Part shown: in pieces, positions 1 to 7,695 of the stretch
Layout: each line of letters starts with the position of its first letter
How positions within the stretch are numbered: the stretch's first letter is position 1
Source: Phaeobacter inhibens DSM 16374
GTDB taxonomy: Bacteria; Pseudomonadota; Alphaproteobacteria; Rhodobacterales; Rhodobacteraceae
DNA: 64,000 nt
Direction: 5' to 3'
Assembly: GCF_000473105.1 (NCBI RefSeq)
Contig: NZ_KI421498.1
Span: 2,046,001-2,110,000 of the forward strand
Notes under the pieces: model-generated
The model's input: the letters and a program-made list of their open reading frames with translations, nothing else
What the model was told of the DNA's origin: nothing
Databases searched by the model: none
Translations under genes and position numbers: made by a program

Positions 1-776
1 GCACCGGCGTTACGGTCTGACCCGAAGCAGCGGGCGCGGGTCGCGCGTGGTGTTTCCTGCGCCCGCAACGCCGCCCAGCCTTCGGGATCGAAGCTGGCCA
101 TCTGTTCGAAGGCAAAGCTGCGGCTGCGCCCCGGCAACAGGCCAAGCGCGATTTCCGCGGCCTCAATCACAAAGGTGCCGGAACCGCACATCGGATCCAC
201 CACGGGTTCCTGCCCGTCATAACCGCAGTCCCGCAGGAACAGGGCCGCGAGGTTCTCGCGCATCGGCGCCTTGCCCACGGCCGTCTTGTGGCCGCGCTTG
301 TGCAACCCCTCGCCCGAAGTATCGACGCTGAAGGTGCAGAGGTTATCCTCAATCCGCAGCTTCACCGTGATGGGCGCATCGGCGCTAATCGGTGCCCCGA
401 GCTCTTCGGTTATGGCCCGTTCGATCCGCTGGGTGGCGGCGCCGGCGTGGTAGATCTTCGACTTCTTATTGGTCGTGGTTTCAACCCGTACCGGGACATC
501 GGGGCGGAGCACATCGGCCCAGGGAAATTTGCGCGCCCGTTTGTCCAGTTGGGCGAGGTGAAAGGCCCGGAATGATCCGATCCGCGCCAAGACCCGCGCG
601 GCGCCGCGCAATTGCAGGTTGGCGCGCCAGACATCGTGCCAGTCCCCCTCAAAAGTGACGCCGCCGGGCACGGTTTTTGCATCTGCAAACCCGGCCTCCG
701 CCGCTTCGCGCTGGAGGGTCTGCTCCATCCCCGGCGGGGCGGTCAGGAAAATTTCGAATGTATCGTTTGTGTCCAT
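1..776 (-). CDS. THUMP-domain class I SAM-dependent RNA methyltransferase (5' part, cut by window start)
   Basis: The gene starts at ATG 776 behind AAGGAGAG and runs off the left edge, leaving about 258 residues. The protein opens with a THUMP-type RNA-binding region. The methyltransferase core follows, with the motif DPMCGSGTF near residues 193-201, and the visible part ends at a GSDRNAG motif. This is the layout of the RlmL/COG0116 family, which methylates guanine in 23S rRNA or other structured RNA using S-adenosylmethionine. The exact target base cannot be told from sequence. The C-terminal end of the catalytic domain is outside the window. It is transcribed away from the glycerol transporter operon, with a 327-base gap between them. 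Confidence 0.85.
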   Translation of the reverse strand, partial: MDTNDTFEIFLTAPPGMEQTLQREAAEAGFADAKTVPGGVTFEGDWHDVWRANLQLRGAARVLARIGSFRAFHLAQLDKRARKFPWADVLRPDVPVRVETTTNKKSKIYHAGAATQRIERAITEELGAPISADAPITVKLRIEDNLCTFSVDTSGEGLHKRGHKTAVGKAPMRENLAALFLRDCGYDGQEPVVDPMCGSGTFVIEAAEIALGLLPGRSRSFAFEQMASFDPEGWAALRAQETPRATRARCFGSDRNAG

Positions 777-1103
777 GGCCTCTCCTTAACGGTAAAAACC
801 ATTGTCAGCGACGTCAAAGTGTACCCGCTTCCCTGCCCGCCCCAGCCGCCAGCGACCACCCGCAACTTGGTTCGGATCCCGCACATTGGGATTCCTGCCG
901 CATTTGCCGCAACGCAGCACGGGCAATCCCTGCGAGGCGATTGAAGAACTCACCCTAAAGGAGAATTCATTGTACTTTAAAATCATATCGTTACGTCAAA
1001 CTAAAAAATTAGTTTGACAAGGCAGACCCCGGTGTGGAACCTGTTTGTCAGCCGGGTGCAACGAGGCATCTCTGGCCACAATAAATCACTAGGGAGGAGA
1101 AAG
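777..1103. other. Intergenic region between methyltransferase gene and glycerol transporter operon
   Basis: No convincing gene lies in this 327-base gap. It contains the ribosome binding site of the leftward gene, an AT-rich segment at about 940-1020 with a perfect inverted repeat (separate entry), and the leader of glpV with its ribosome binding site AGGGAGGA at 1091-1098. Confidence 0.6.
995..1018. promoter_or_regulatory. Perfect 10-bp inverted repeat, candidate operator of the glycerol transporter operon
   Basis: The arms GTCAAACTAA (995-1004) and TTAGTTTGAC (1009-1018) are exact reverse complements separated by four A. The right arm forms most of a TTGACA -35-like hexamer (1014-1019) reading toward glpV. 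The left arm gives a TTGACG hexamer reading the other way, so the repeat may control divergent promoters. There is no T-tract as for a terminator, and the arms are AT-rich, so an operator is the better reading. The regulator is not in the window; a DeoR/GlpR or GntR/LacI-type protein is possible. Confidence 0.5.
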
Positions 1104-2837
1104 ATGCGTAAGTATCTTTTGTCCGCAGCCGCGGTTATTGCCGTGGTCGCGGGACAGGCAGCCTATGCCGATGAGGCCGCTGCCAAGAAATGGATCGACG
1201 AAGAATTCCAGCCCTCGGTTCTGACCAAGGACGAACAGCTGTCGGAAATGCAGTGGTTCATCAAAGCGTCCGAACCGTTCTCGGGTATGGAAATCAACGT
1301 CCTGTCTGAAGGCATTCCGACGCATAGCTATGAGTCCGAAGTTCTGACCAAGGCATTTGAGGAAATCACCGGCATCAAGGTGAACCATCAGATCCTCGGC
1401 GAGGGCGAAGTGGTTCAGGCTGTGCAGACCCAGATGCAGACCAAGCGGAACCTCTATGACGCCTATGTCAACGATTCCGACCTGATCGGCACCCACTCGC
1501 GTCTGCAGCTGGCGTATAACCTGACCGACATGATGGAAGGTGATTTCTTTGACGTCACCAACCCAGAACTCGATCTGGGCGACTTCATGGGCACGCAGTT
1601 CACAACCGGTCCCGATGGCGACCTGTATCAGCTGCCAGACCAGCAGTTTGCGAACCTCTACTGGTTCCGCAAGGACTGGTTTGACCGCGAAGACCTGCAG
1701 GCCGCGTTCAAGGAAAAATACGGCTACGATCTGGGTGTTCCGGTCAACTGGTCCGCATATGAAGACATCGCCGAATTCTTCTCGAACGACGTGAAGGAAA
1801 TCGACGGGACCACAATCTTTGGTCACATGGACTACGGTAAGCGCGCGCCTGACCTTGGCTGGCGTATGACCGATGCCTGGCTGTCGATGGCCGGTGCCGG
1901 TTCGAAAGGTGAGCCGAACGGTGTGCCGATCGACGAATGGGGCATCCGCATGGAAGCGGATTCCTGTAACCCTGCCGGTGCAAGCGTGACCCGCGGTGGT
2001 GCTGCCAACGGTCCGGCTGCGGTCTATGCGATCCGCAAGTGGGATGAATGGCTGCGCAAATTCGCCCCTCCGGGTGCCGCATCCTATGACTTCTACCAGT
2101 CGCTGCCCGCCCTGGCACAAGGCAACGTTGCTCAGCAGATCTTCTGGTACACTGCGTTCACCGCCGATATGGTGAAGCCGCAATCCGAAGGCAACAACAC
2201 TGTTGACGGCGAGGGCAACCCGCTGTGGCGGATGGCGCCCAGCCCGCATGGTCCCTACTGGGAAGAAGGCCAGAAGGTTGGCTATCAGGACGTTGGATCC
2301 TGGACCTTCCTGAAATCCACCCCGGTGGATCGCGCCAAAGCGGCCTGGCTCTATGCCCAGTTTGTTGTGTCCAAGACCGTCGACGTGAAAAAATCCCACG
2401 TTGGTCTGACCTTCATTCGGGACTCCTCCGTGAACCACGAGAGCTTCACCGAGCGCGCACCCAAGCTGGGTGGTCTGGTCGAATTCTACCGTTCGCCCGA
2501 CCGCGTTGCATGGTCCCCGACCGGCGTGAACGTGCCTGACTATCCGAAGCTGGCCCAGATCTGGTGGCAGCAGATTGGTGACGTCAACTCCGGCGCCTTC
2601 ACTCCGCAGGAAGCCATGGACCGTCTGGCCGAAGAAATGGACATCACCATGGCCCGTATGCAGCGTGCAGACGAGCAGGCAAGTGTCTACGGTGGCTGCG
2701 GCCCGCGTCTGAACGAAGAGAAAGACGCCGAGTGGTGGTATGCCAACGGTGGCGCCAAGCCGAAACTGGAGAACGAGAAGCCTCAGGGTCAGACCGTCAA
2801 CTATGACGAGCTGGTTGCCCGCTGGGCGTCTGAGTAA
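1104..2837 (+). CDS. glpV: Glycerol-type ABC transporter periplasmic substrate-binding protein
   Basis: This 577-residue protein starts at ATG 1104 behind AGGGAGGA; the reading frame is open 30 codons further up but has no better start there. It has a classic signal peptide (MRKYLLSAAAVIAVVAG, predicted cut after AYA near residue 23). The mature part is a large cluster-B/D-type solute-binding protein. Identification as glycerol binding protein GlpV is inferred from the whole operon: two unequal ATPases, two permeases and a small DUF2160 protein, as in the rhizobial glycerol importer GlpSTPQUV. Here the binding-protein gene comes first rather than last. A GC-rich stem-loop follows its stop codon, which fits a higher level of binding protein than of the membrane parts. 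Confidence 0.82.
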   Translation: MRKYLLSAAAVIAVVAGQAAYADEAAAKKWIDEEFQPSVLTKDEQLSEMQWFIKASEPFSGMEINVLSEGIPTHSYESEVLTKAFEEITGIKVNHQILGEGEVVQAVQTQMQTKRNLYDAYVNDSDLIGTHSRLQLAYNLTDMMEGDFFDVTNPELDLGDFMGTQFTTGPDGDLYQLPDQQFANLYWFRKDWFDREDLQAAFKEKYGYDLGVPVNWSAYEDIAEFFSNDVKEIDGTTIFGHMDYGKRAPDLGWRMTDAWLSMAGAGSKGEPNGVPIDEWGIRMEADSCNPAGASVTRGGAANGPAAVYAIRKWDEWLRKFAPPGAASYDFYQSLPALAQGNVAQQIFWYTAFTADMVKPQSEGNNTVDGEGNPLWRMAPSPHGPYWEEGQKVGYQDVGSWTFLKSTPVDRAKAAWLYAQFVVSKTVDVKKSHVGLTFIRDSSVNHESFTERAPKLGGLVEFYRSPDRVAWSPTGVNVPDYPKLAQIWWQQIGDVNSGAFTPQEAMDRLAEEMDITMARMQRADEQASVYGGCGPRLNEEKDAEWWYANGGAKPKLENEKPQGQTVNYDELVARWASE

Positions 2838-2890
2838 CCCCTCCTCCCCGTGGGGAGCGTGCGGATCTATCCGCTGCGCTCCCTACTTTC

Positions 2891-2921
2891 GCCCCGGAGC
2901 TTGGCTGGCCCGCTCCGGGGC
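2891..2921 (+). other. Intercistronic stem-loop between glpV and glpS
   Basis: The arms GCCCCGGAGC (2891-2900) and GCTCCGGGGC (2912-2921) form a perfect 10-bp GC stem with an 11-base loop. It is followed by a C-rich run, not a T-tract, so it looks like an mRNA-stabilising or partly terminating element rather than a full terminator. Such elements commonly protect the binding-protein message in ABC operons. Confidence 0.55.
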
Positions 2922-2990
2922 ACCCCCTTCCCCTAAAAATGATCGCGCATGCCGCGCGCAACAGGCCGTCCGCCGGAAAGTCAAAGCAAG

Positions 2991-4067
2991 ATGGCACTCG
3001 AACTCATAAATGTGACCAAACGCGTCGGCGCCCAGCTGCATATCAAGGAAACCTCCCTTGTGCTGGAACCGGGTCACTTCAACGTCCTTCTGGGCGCCAC
3101 CGGGTCTGGCAAGACCTCTCTCATCAAGATGATGGCCGGCCTCGACCCGATTGCCAGCGGACAGGTGGTGATGGATGGCCAGGACGTGACCGCGCTCAGC
3201 ACCCAAAAACGCAACATCAGCCTGGTGCATCAGTTCTTCATCAACTACCCCCATATGACTGTCTACGAAAACATCGCCTCGCCGCTAAAAGTGGCTGGAA
3301 TGGCGAAGTCCGAGATTGAAGGCCGGGTCGAAGAAGCCGCCGATATCCTGCAGCTGCGCCCGATGCTGCATCGCCGCCCGCATGAATTGTCCGGTGGTCA
3401 GCAGCAGCGAACCGCGCTGGCCCGTGCGATTGCAAAGGAAAGCCGTGCAGTTTTTCTGGATGAGCCGCTGGCGAACCTGGACTACAAACTGCGCGAGGAA
3501 CTGCGTGATCAGCTGCCTGAGCTATTCGCCGGGCGTGGCGCCGTAGTGGTTTATGCAACCTCCGAACCGGAAGAAGCGCTGCTGCTAGGGGGCAAAACCG
3601 CCCTGATGCAGGATGGGCGCGTAACCCAGTTTGGCACCACCGCTGATATCTATCGCAATCCCGACAATGTAGCAGCGGCCCGCGTGTTCTCTGATCCGCC
3701 GATCAACACAGCCCCCATCGTGAAACAGGGCAGCACTGCGCGCCTTGGCCCGGATGTCAGCTGGTCCCTGACCGGCGCAGCGGCAGATCTTGCGGATGGG
3801 CCCTACACGATTGCGATCAGGCCCTACCACGTGCTGCCGGTGGCGACACCGCTTACCACGGTGCAGCTGTCTGGTCAGGTGCAGGTGACGGAGCTGTCGG
3901 GGTCCGAAAGCAGCGCCCATTTCGACATGGGGCTGGATATGGACCACGGCAGCTGGGTTTCCCTTTCGGCAGGCGTTCACCCCTACGAAGTGGGTGAGCA
4001 GCATGACTTCTATATGGATCCGTCGGCGGCATATGTGTTTGCCCCTGATGGCTCCCGCGTGGCGTGA
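2991..4067 (+). CDS. glpS: Glycerol-type ABC transporter ATP-binding protein GlpS (H-loop His replaced)
   Basis: This is a cytoplasmic ATPase of 358 residues with a C-terminal regulatory (TOBE-like) extension. The start at ATG 2991 (MALELINVTK) puts the first beta strand at the N-terminus as in relatives; an ATG at 2949 in the same frame would only add 14 unlikely residues. The Walker A GATGSGKT is at 35-42, the intact signature LSGGQ at 133-137, and Walker B with the catalytic Glu at D157-E158. The H-loop, normally Thr-His-Asp, reads Thr-Ser-Glu with Ser191 in place of His. The partner GlpT has the complementary defect, so the pair should form one good and one degenerate ATP site. It lies in the operon glpVSTPQU. 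Confidence 0.85.
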   Translation: MALELINVTKRVGAQLHIKETSLVLEPGHFNVLLGATGSGKTSLIKMMAGLDPIASGQVVMDGQDVTALSTQKRNISLVHQFFINYPHMTVYENIASPLKVAGMAKSEIEGRVEEAADILQLRPMLHRRPHELSGGQQQRTALARAIAKESRAVFLDEPLANLDYKLREELRDQLPELFAGRGAVVVYATSEPEEALLLGGKTALMQDGRVTQFGTTADIYRNPDNVAAARVFSDPPINTAPIVKQGSTARLGPDVSWSLTGAAADLADGPYTIAIRPYHVLPVATPLTTVQLSGQVQVTELSGSESSAHFDMGLDMDHGSWVSLSAGVHPYEVGEQHDFYMDPSAAYVFAPDGSRVA

Positions 4068-4074
4068 GGCGCAA

Positions 4075-5190
4075 ATGGCTAAGATTACACTCTCAAAACT
4101 GCGGCACAGCTATATGCCGACCCCGTCAAGCGCGTCCGACTACGCCCTGAAGGAAATCGATCTGGACTGGACCGACGGTGGTGCCTATGCGCTGCTTGGT
4201 CCGTCCGGCTGTGGAAAATCCACGCTACTGAACATCATCTCCGGCCTTTTGGTGCCATCCGAAGGACAGATCCTGTTTGACGGCAAGGATGTCACCAAGC
4301 TGCCACCAGATCAGCGCAACATTGCGCAGGTGTTCCAGTTCCCGGTGATTTACGACACGATGACCGTTTACGATAACTTGGCCTTTCCGCTGCGCAACCG
4401 CGGTCGGGACGAGGCCACGGTCAAAGAGCGCGTGATGGCCATTGCCGAAATGCTGGAAGTGACCGATCTCTTGACGATGCGGGCCGCGGGCCTGTCACCG
4501 GATAACAAGCAAAAGATCTCCATGGGTCGCGGACTGGTCCGTGAGGATGTGAATGTGGTGATGTTCGACGAACCGCTCACTGTGATCGACCCACATCTAA
4601 AGTGGAAGTTGCGCTCAAAGCTGAAAGAACTCCATCAGCGCGTGAAGGCCACGATGATTTACGTGACCCACGACCAGACAGAGGCGCTGACCTTTGCCGA
4701 TCAGGTTGTGGTGATGCAGCTGGGCGAAGTGGTTCAGATCGGTACGCCGGTTGAACTGTTCGAACGCCCCGCACATACGTTTGTTGGCCATTTCATCGGC
4801 TCGCCGGGTATGAACGTGCTGCCTTGCGACCTGCGCGCCGGTCAGCCCTATATCGGCGCCCATCCTGTCGCACTGGAAGGCCCGATTAAAGGGGACGCCG
4901 CAGGCAAGACCGAGGTCGGCATCCGGCCAGAGTTTGTTTCCCTCACTAACAGCGGCCTGCCCGCAACCGTGACCAAGGTTTCGGATGTTGGCCGCCACAC
5001 AGTTGTGGAATGCGAAGCCGAAGGTCAGCGGATCAACGCTGTGGTCGAAGGCGCAGGCCCAGCCAAGGGTGCGGCCGTCCACCTGTCCTTCCGTCAGGAT
5101 CAGACCCGGCTCTATGTCGATGGCTGGATCGCGACAGAAGCTGCCCAATCTGCCACCGAGACCAAGACTGAGACCGAGGAGCAGGCATAA
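4075..5190 (+). CDS. glpT: Glycerol-type ABC transporter ATP-binding protein GlpT (degenerate signature motif)
   Basis: This 371-residue ATPase starts at ATG 4075, seven bases after the glpS stop. Walker A GPSGCGKST is at 42-50, Walker B Asp-Glu at 165-166 and the H-loop THD with His199, all intact. The ABC signature is degenerate: LSGGQ is replaced by LSPDN at 140-144, and the D-loop reads TVID. A TOBE-like C-terminal region and an acidic Thr/Glu-rich tail close the protein. With GlpS it should form an asymmetric ATPase dimer driving the GlpPQ permease. The stop codon overlaps the next start (TAATG), indicating translational coupling. The symbol follows the rhizobial naming and does not mean the E. 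coli glycerol-3-phosphate antiporter of the same name. Confidence 0.85.
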   Translation: MAKITLSKLRHSYMPTPSSASDYALKEIDLDWTDGGAYALLGPSGCGKSTLLNIISGLLVPSEGQILFDGKDVTKLPPDQRNIAQVFQFPVIYDTMTVYDNLAFPLRNRGRDEATVKERVMAIAEMLEVTDLLTMRAAGLSPDNKQKISMGRGLVREDVNVVMFDEPLTVIDPHLKWKLRSKLKELHQRVKATMIYVTHDQTEALTFADQVVVMQLGEVVQIGTPVELFERPAHTFVGHFIGSPGMNVLPCDLRAGQPYIGAHPVALEGPIKGDAAGKTEVGIRPEFVSLTNSGLPATVTKVSDVGRHTVVECEAEGQRINAVVEGAGPAKGAAVHLSFRQDQTRLYVDGWIATEAAQSATETKTETEEQA

Positions 5191-6053
5191 TGAAAACCGA
5201 AAACCAAAAGGCGTGGTTCTTTGTCCTGCCTGTCCTTCTGCTCGTTGCCTTCAACGCGCTGATCCCGATGATGACCGTCGTCAACTACTCCGTTCAGGAG
5301 ACATTCGGCGACAACGTCTTTTTCTGGCAGGGACTGGACTGGTTCCAGCAGATCCTGAGGTCGGACCGGTTCCATGCGGCGCTTGGCCGTCAGTTCATGT
5401 TCACCTTCCTGATCCTGATCATCGAAATCCCGCTGGGCATCGCCATTGCGCTGTCGATGCCGCGCAAGGGGTTCTGGGTGCCGGTGTGCCTGGTGCTGAT
5501 GGCGCTGCCGATGCTGATCCCATGGAATGTGGTCGGTGCGATGTGGAACATCTTCACACTGCCCGACATCGGCCTGCTGGGCTACTTCCTGAACCACACG
5601 CTGGGCATCAACTATGACATGACACAGGATCCGATTGCGGCCTGGGTGACCATCATCACTATGGATGTCTGGCACTGGACCTCGCTGGTGGTACTGCTGA
5701 GCTATGCCGGTCTTGTGTCGATCCCCGACGCATATTACCAGGCGGCCAAGATCGACGGCGCCTCCAATTGGGCTGTCTTCCGTTTCATTCAGCTGCCGAA
5801 GATGAAAACCGTTCTGACCATCGCGATCCTGTTGCGGTTTATGGACAGTTTCAACATCTACACCGAGCCGTTTGTCCTGACCGGCGGTGGCCCCGGCAAC
5901 TCCACCACGCTCCTGTCGATTGATCTGGTGAAAATCGCCCTTGGCCAGTTCGACCTCGGTCCAGCGGCCGCGATGAGCCTCATCTACTTTGCAATTACGC
6001 TTCTGGTCAGCTGGCTGTTTTACACCGTCATGACCAAAGACGATCAAAACTAA
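5190..6053 (+). CDS. glpP: Glycerol-type ABC transporter permease GlpP
   Basis: This inner-membrane permease of 287 residues is in the MalF-like (CUT1) class. A first membrane helix lies near residues 8-30, followed by about five more. The cytoplasmic coupling (EAA-like) loop is visible as YYQAAKIDGASNWAVFRFI. The start codon overlaps the glpT stop. It is predicted to pair with GlpQ to make the transmembrane channel for glycerol or a related polyol. An antisense frame is open over most of this gene but has no family features and is not a gene. Confidence 0.85.
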   Translation: MKTENQKAWFFVLPVLLLVAFNALIPMMTVVNYSVQETFGDNVFFWQGLDWFQQILRSDRFHAALGRQFMFTFLILIIEIPLGIAIALSMPRKGFWVPVCLVLMALPMLIPWNVVGAMWNIFTLPDIGLLGYFLNHTLGINYDMTQDPIAAWVTIITMDVWHWTSLVVLLSYAGLVSIPDAYYQAAKIDGASNWAVFRFIQLPKMKTVLTIAILLRFMDSFNIYTEPFVLTGGGPGNSTTLLSIDLVKIALGQFDLGPAAAMSLIYFAITLLVSWLFYTVMTKDDQN

Positions 6054-6067
6054 AGGAGGATACTTCG

Positions 6068-6865
6068 ATGCAAAAACGTACCATCGTCCCCATCGTTTAT
6101 ATCCTGTTCCTCATGCTGCCGATCTATTGGCTGGTCGCGATGAGCTTCAAGACGACGAATGAAATCCTGTCCGGCTTCTCGCTGTTTCCGCAGACCTTCA
6201 CGCTGGAAAACTATGCCACGATCTTCACCGATCCGAGCTGGTACTGGGGCTACATCAACTCGATCATCTATGTGTCGATCAATACGGTGATCTCTGTCGC
6301 TGTTGCCCTACCTGCGGCCTATGCGTTCTCGCGTTACCGCTTTCTGGGCGACAAGCAGCTGTTCTTCTGGCTGCTGACCAACCGGATGGCGCCGGCTGCG
6401 GTGTTCGCGCTGCCGTTCTTCCAGCTTTATTCCGCTGTCGGCCTGTTCGACACCCATCTCGCGGTAGCTCTGGCGCATTGCCTGTTCAACATTCCGCTGG
6501 CAGTCTGGATCCTGGAAGGGTTCATGGGTGGCATCCCCAAGGAACTGGACGAAACCGCCTATGTGGACGGCTATTCCTTCCCCCGCTTCTTTGCCACGAT
6601 CTTCATTCCGTCGATCAAGGCAGGCGTCGGTGTGGCAGCGTTCTTCTGCTTCATGTTCTCCTGGGTGGAGCTGCTGCTGGCCAAGACATTGACCGCCGTT
6701 GCCGCAAAACCCATTGCGGCCACCATGACCAAGACCGCCTCAAGCGCTGGCTATGAGCTGGGCCTGCTGGCGGCTGCCGGTACACTGACAATCATTCCGG
6801 GCGCGATCGTGATCTATTTCGTCCGCAACTACATCGCAAAAGGCTTTGCGATGGGGAGGGTATAA
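6068..6865 (+). CDS. glpQ: Glycerol-type ABC transporter permease GlpQ
   Basis: This inner-membrane permease of 265 residues is in the MalG-like (CUT1) class, with a strong ribosome binding site (AAAGGAGGA) and about six membrane helices. The EAA-like coupling loop is seen as KELDETAYVDGYSFPRFF. It is the second half of the transport channel with GlpP. The stop overlaps the start of the small downstream gene (TAATG), so all membrane components are translationally linked. Confidence 0.85.
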   Translation: MQKRTIVPIVYILFLMLPIYWLVAMSFKTTNEILSGFSLFPQTFTLENYATIFTDPSWYWGYINSIIYVSINTVISVAVALPAAYAFSRYRFLGDKQLFFWLLTNRMAPAAVFALPFFQLYSAVGLFDTHLAVALAHCLFNIPLAVWILEGFMGGIPKELDETAYVDGYSFPRFFATIFIPSIKAGVGVAAFFCFMFSWVELLLAKTLTAVAAKPIAATMTKTASSAGYELGLLAAAGTLTIIPGAIVIYFVRNYIAKGFAMGRV

Positions 6866-7143
6866 TGCTGAGTTGGATGGCCTGGACCTGGCCCACGGCA
6901 CTGGTCTTTATCGGGATCTTTTCGGCCATCGGCCTGCTGATCGTTTTGGAAGTCCGCAGTCCCGGTGGTGACACCCGCAAAGGTGTGCTGGGACTGGTCA
7001 CTACCCGCGGTGACCGGCTGTTCATCAGCCTGCTGGGCACCTCCTACATTTTCCTGGCCTGGCTGGGACTGGTGGGAATGCCGCTGTGGTGGCCGCTGGG
7101 CCTGTCGATTGCTTGGTTCGCCTTCACGTTCTGGAAAGTGTGA
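6865..7143 (+). CDS. glpU: DUF2160 small membrane protein of the glycerol ABC transporter
   Basis: This 92-residue protein is almost entirely hydrophobic, with three predicted membrane helices (about 8-30, 51-70 and 73-91). It matches the DUF2160 family, which is found at the end of glycerol ABC transporter operons (GlpU in Rhizobium). Its role is unknown; an accessory subunit of the permease is a reasonable guess. Its presence is the strongest argument that this importer carries glycerol rather than a sugar. It overlaps the glpQ stop and is the last gene before a terminator. Confidence 0.8.
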   Translation: MLSWMAWTWPTALVFIGIFSAIGLLIVLEVRSPGGDTRKGVLGLVTTRGDRLFISLLGTSYIFLAWLGLVGMPLWWPLGLSIAWFAFTFWKV

Positions 7144-7153
7144 AACTGAACAG

Positions 7154-7179
7154 AAGGGGCCCTGTCTGCAGGGCCCCTT
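7154..7179 (+). terminator. Hairpin terminator after glpVSTPQU
   Basis: The arms AAGGGGCCCTG (7154-7164) and CAGGGCCCCTT (7169-7179) form an 11-bp perfect stem with a TCTG loop, directly after the last operon gene. The T-tract is short. Confidence 0.7.
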
Positions 7180-7299
7180 GTCACATACCGTTCTGCCTGA
7201 CACCTGCGGCCTGGGTGCTGAACTTCTAAAAAAATAGTTTTCAAATGCACCTGCGATCCCCTAGCATGATCAAAGCCTAAGAGAACCGGACACCACACG

Positions 7300-7695
7300 A
7301 TGCGAAAGAAACAGGACAACCCGCTTTTGACAGAGGTTGAACTCGAGTTCATGACCGTTGTTTGGGAAACCGGCGGCGGTACGGTGCGCGATATTCTGGC
7401 CGAATTGAACAAACGTCAGGAACGCGCCTATACTTCGGTCGCAACCGTGCTGAAAATTATGGAACAAAAAGGGTTTCTGACCAGCGAACGAGCTGACAGA
7501 TCCTTGGTCTACCGCCCAGCGGTACCCAAGGCAGATTATCAGAAAACCACTCTCAAGAACCTTTCGAGCAAGCTCTTCAACGGCGCCCCGGCGGCCCTAG
7601 TAGCCCGCCTGGTGGACGATGAAGATGTCACCGACGAGATGCTCGTGGAGATACGGGCCTTGCTGAATGAAAGGTTGGGGGACGATGAACGCTGA
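7300..7695 (+). CDS. BlaI/MecI/CopY family transcriptional repressor
   Basis: This 131-residue winged-helix regulator shows the family hallmarks: an N-terminal LTEVELEFMTVVWETGGGTVRDIL segment in two helices, a recognition region around YTSVATVLKIMEQKGFL, and a C-terminal dimerisation region. BlaI-type repressors are inactivated by proteolysis through a partner membrane peptidase, and just such a gene (M56) overlaps its 3' end by 11 bases. No beta-lactamase or penicillin-binding protein gene is adjacent, so the regulon is unknown. The AT-rich stretch just upstream (7225-7250) may hold its own operator, but I could not define it. Confidence 0.85.
   Translation: MRKKQDNPLLTEVELEFMTVVWETGGGTVRDILAELNKRQERAYTSVATVLKIMEQKGFLTSERADRSLVYRPAVPKADYQKTTLKNLSSKLFNGAPAALVARLVDDEDVTDEMLVEIRALLNERLGDDER

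Noticed and set aside
1089-2438. Long open frame antisense to glpV
   Set aside because: It is a mirror of a high-GC coding gene. glpV has a signal peptide, ribosome binding site and operon context; the antisense frame has none.
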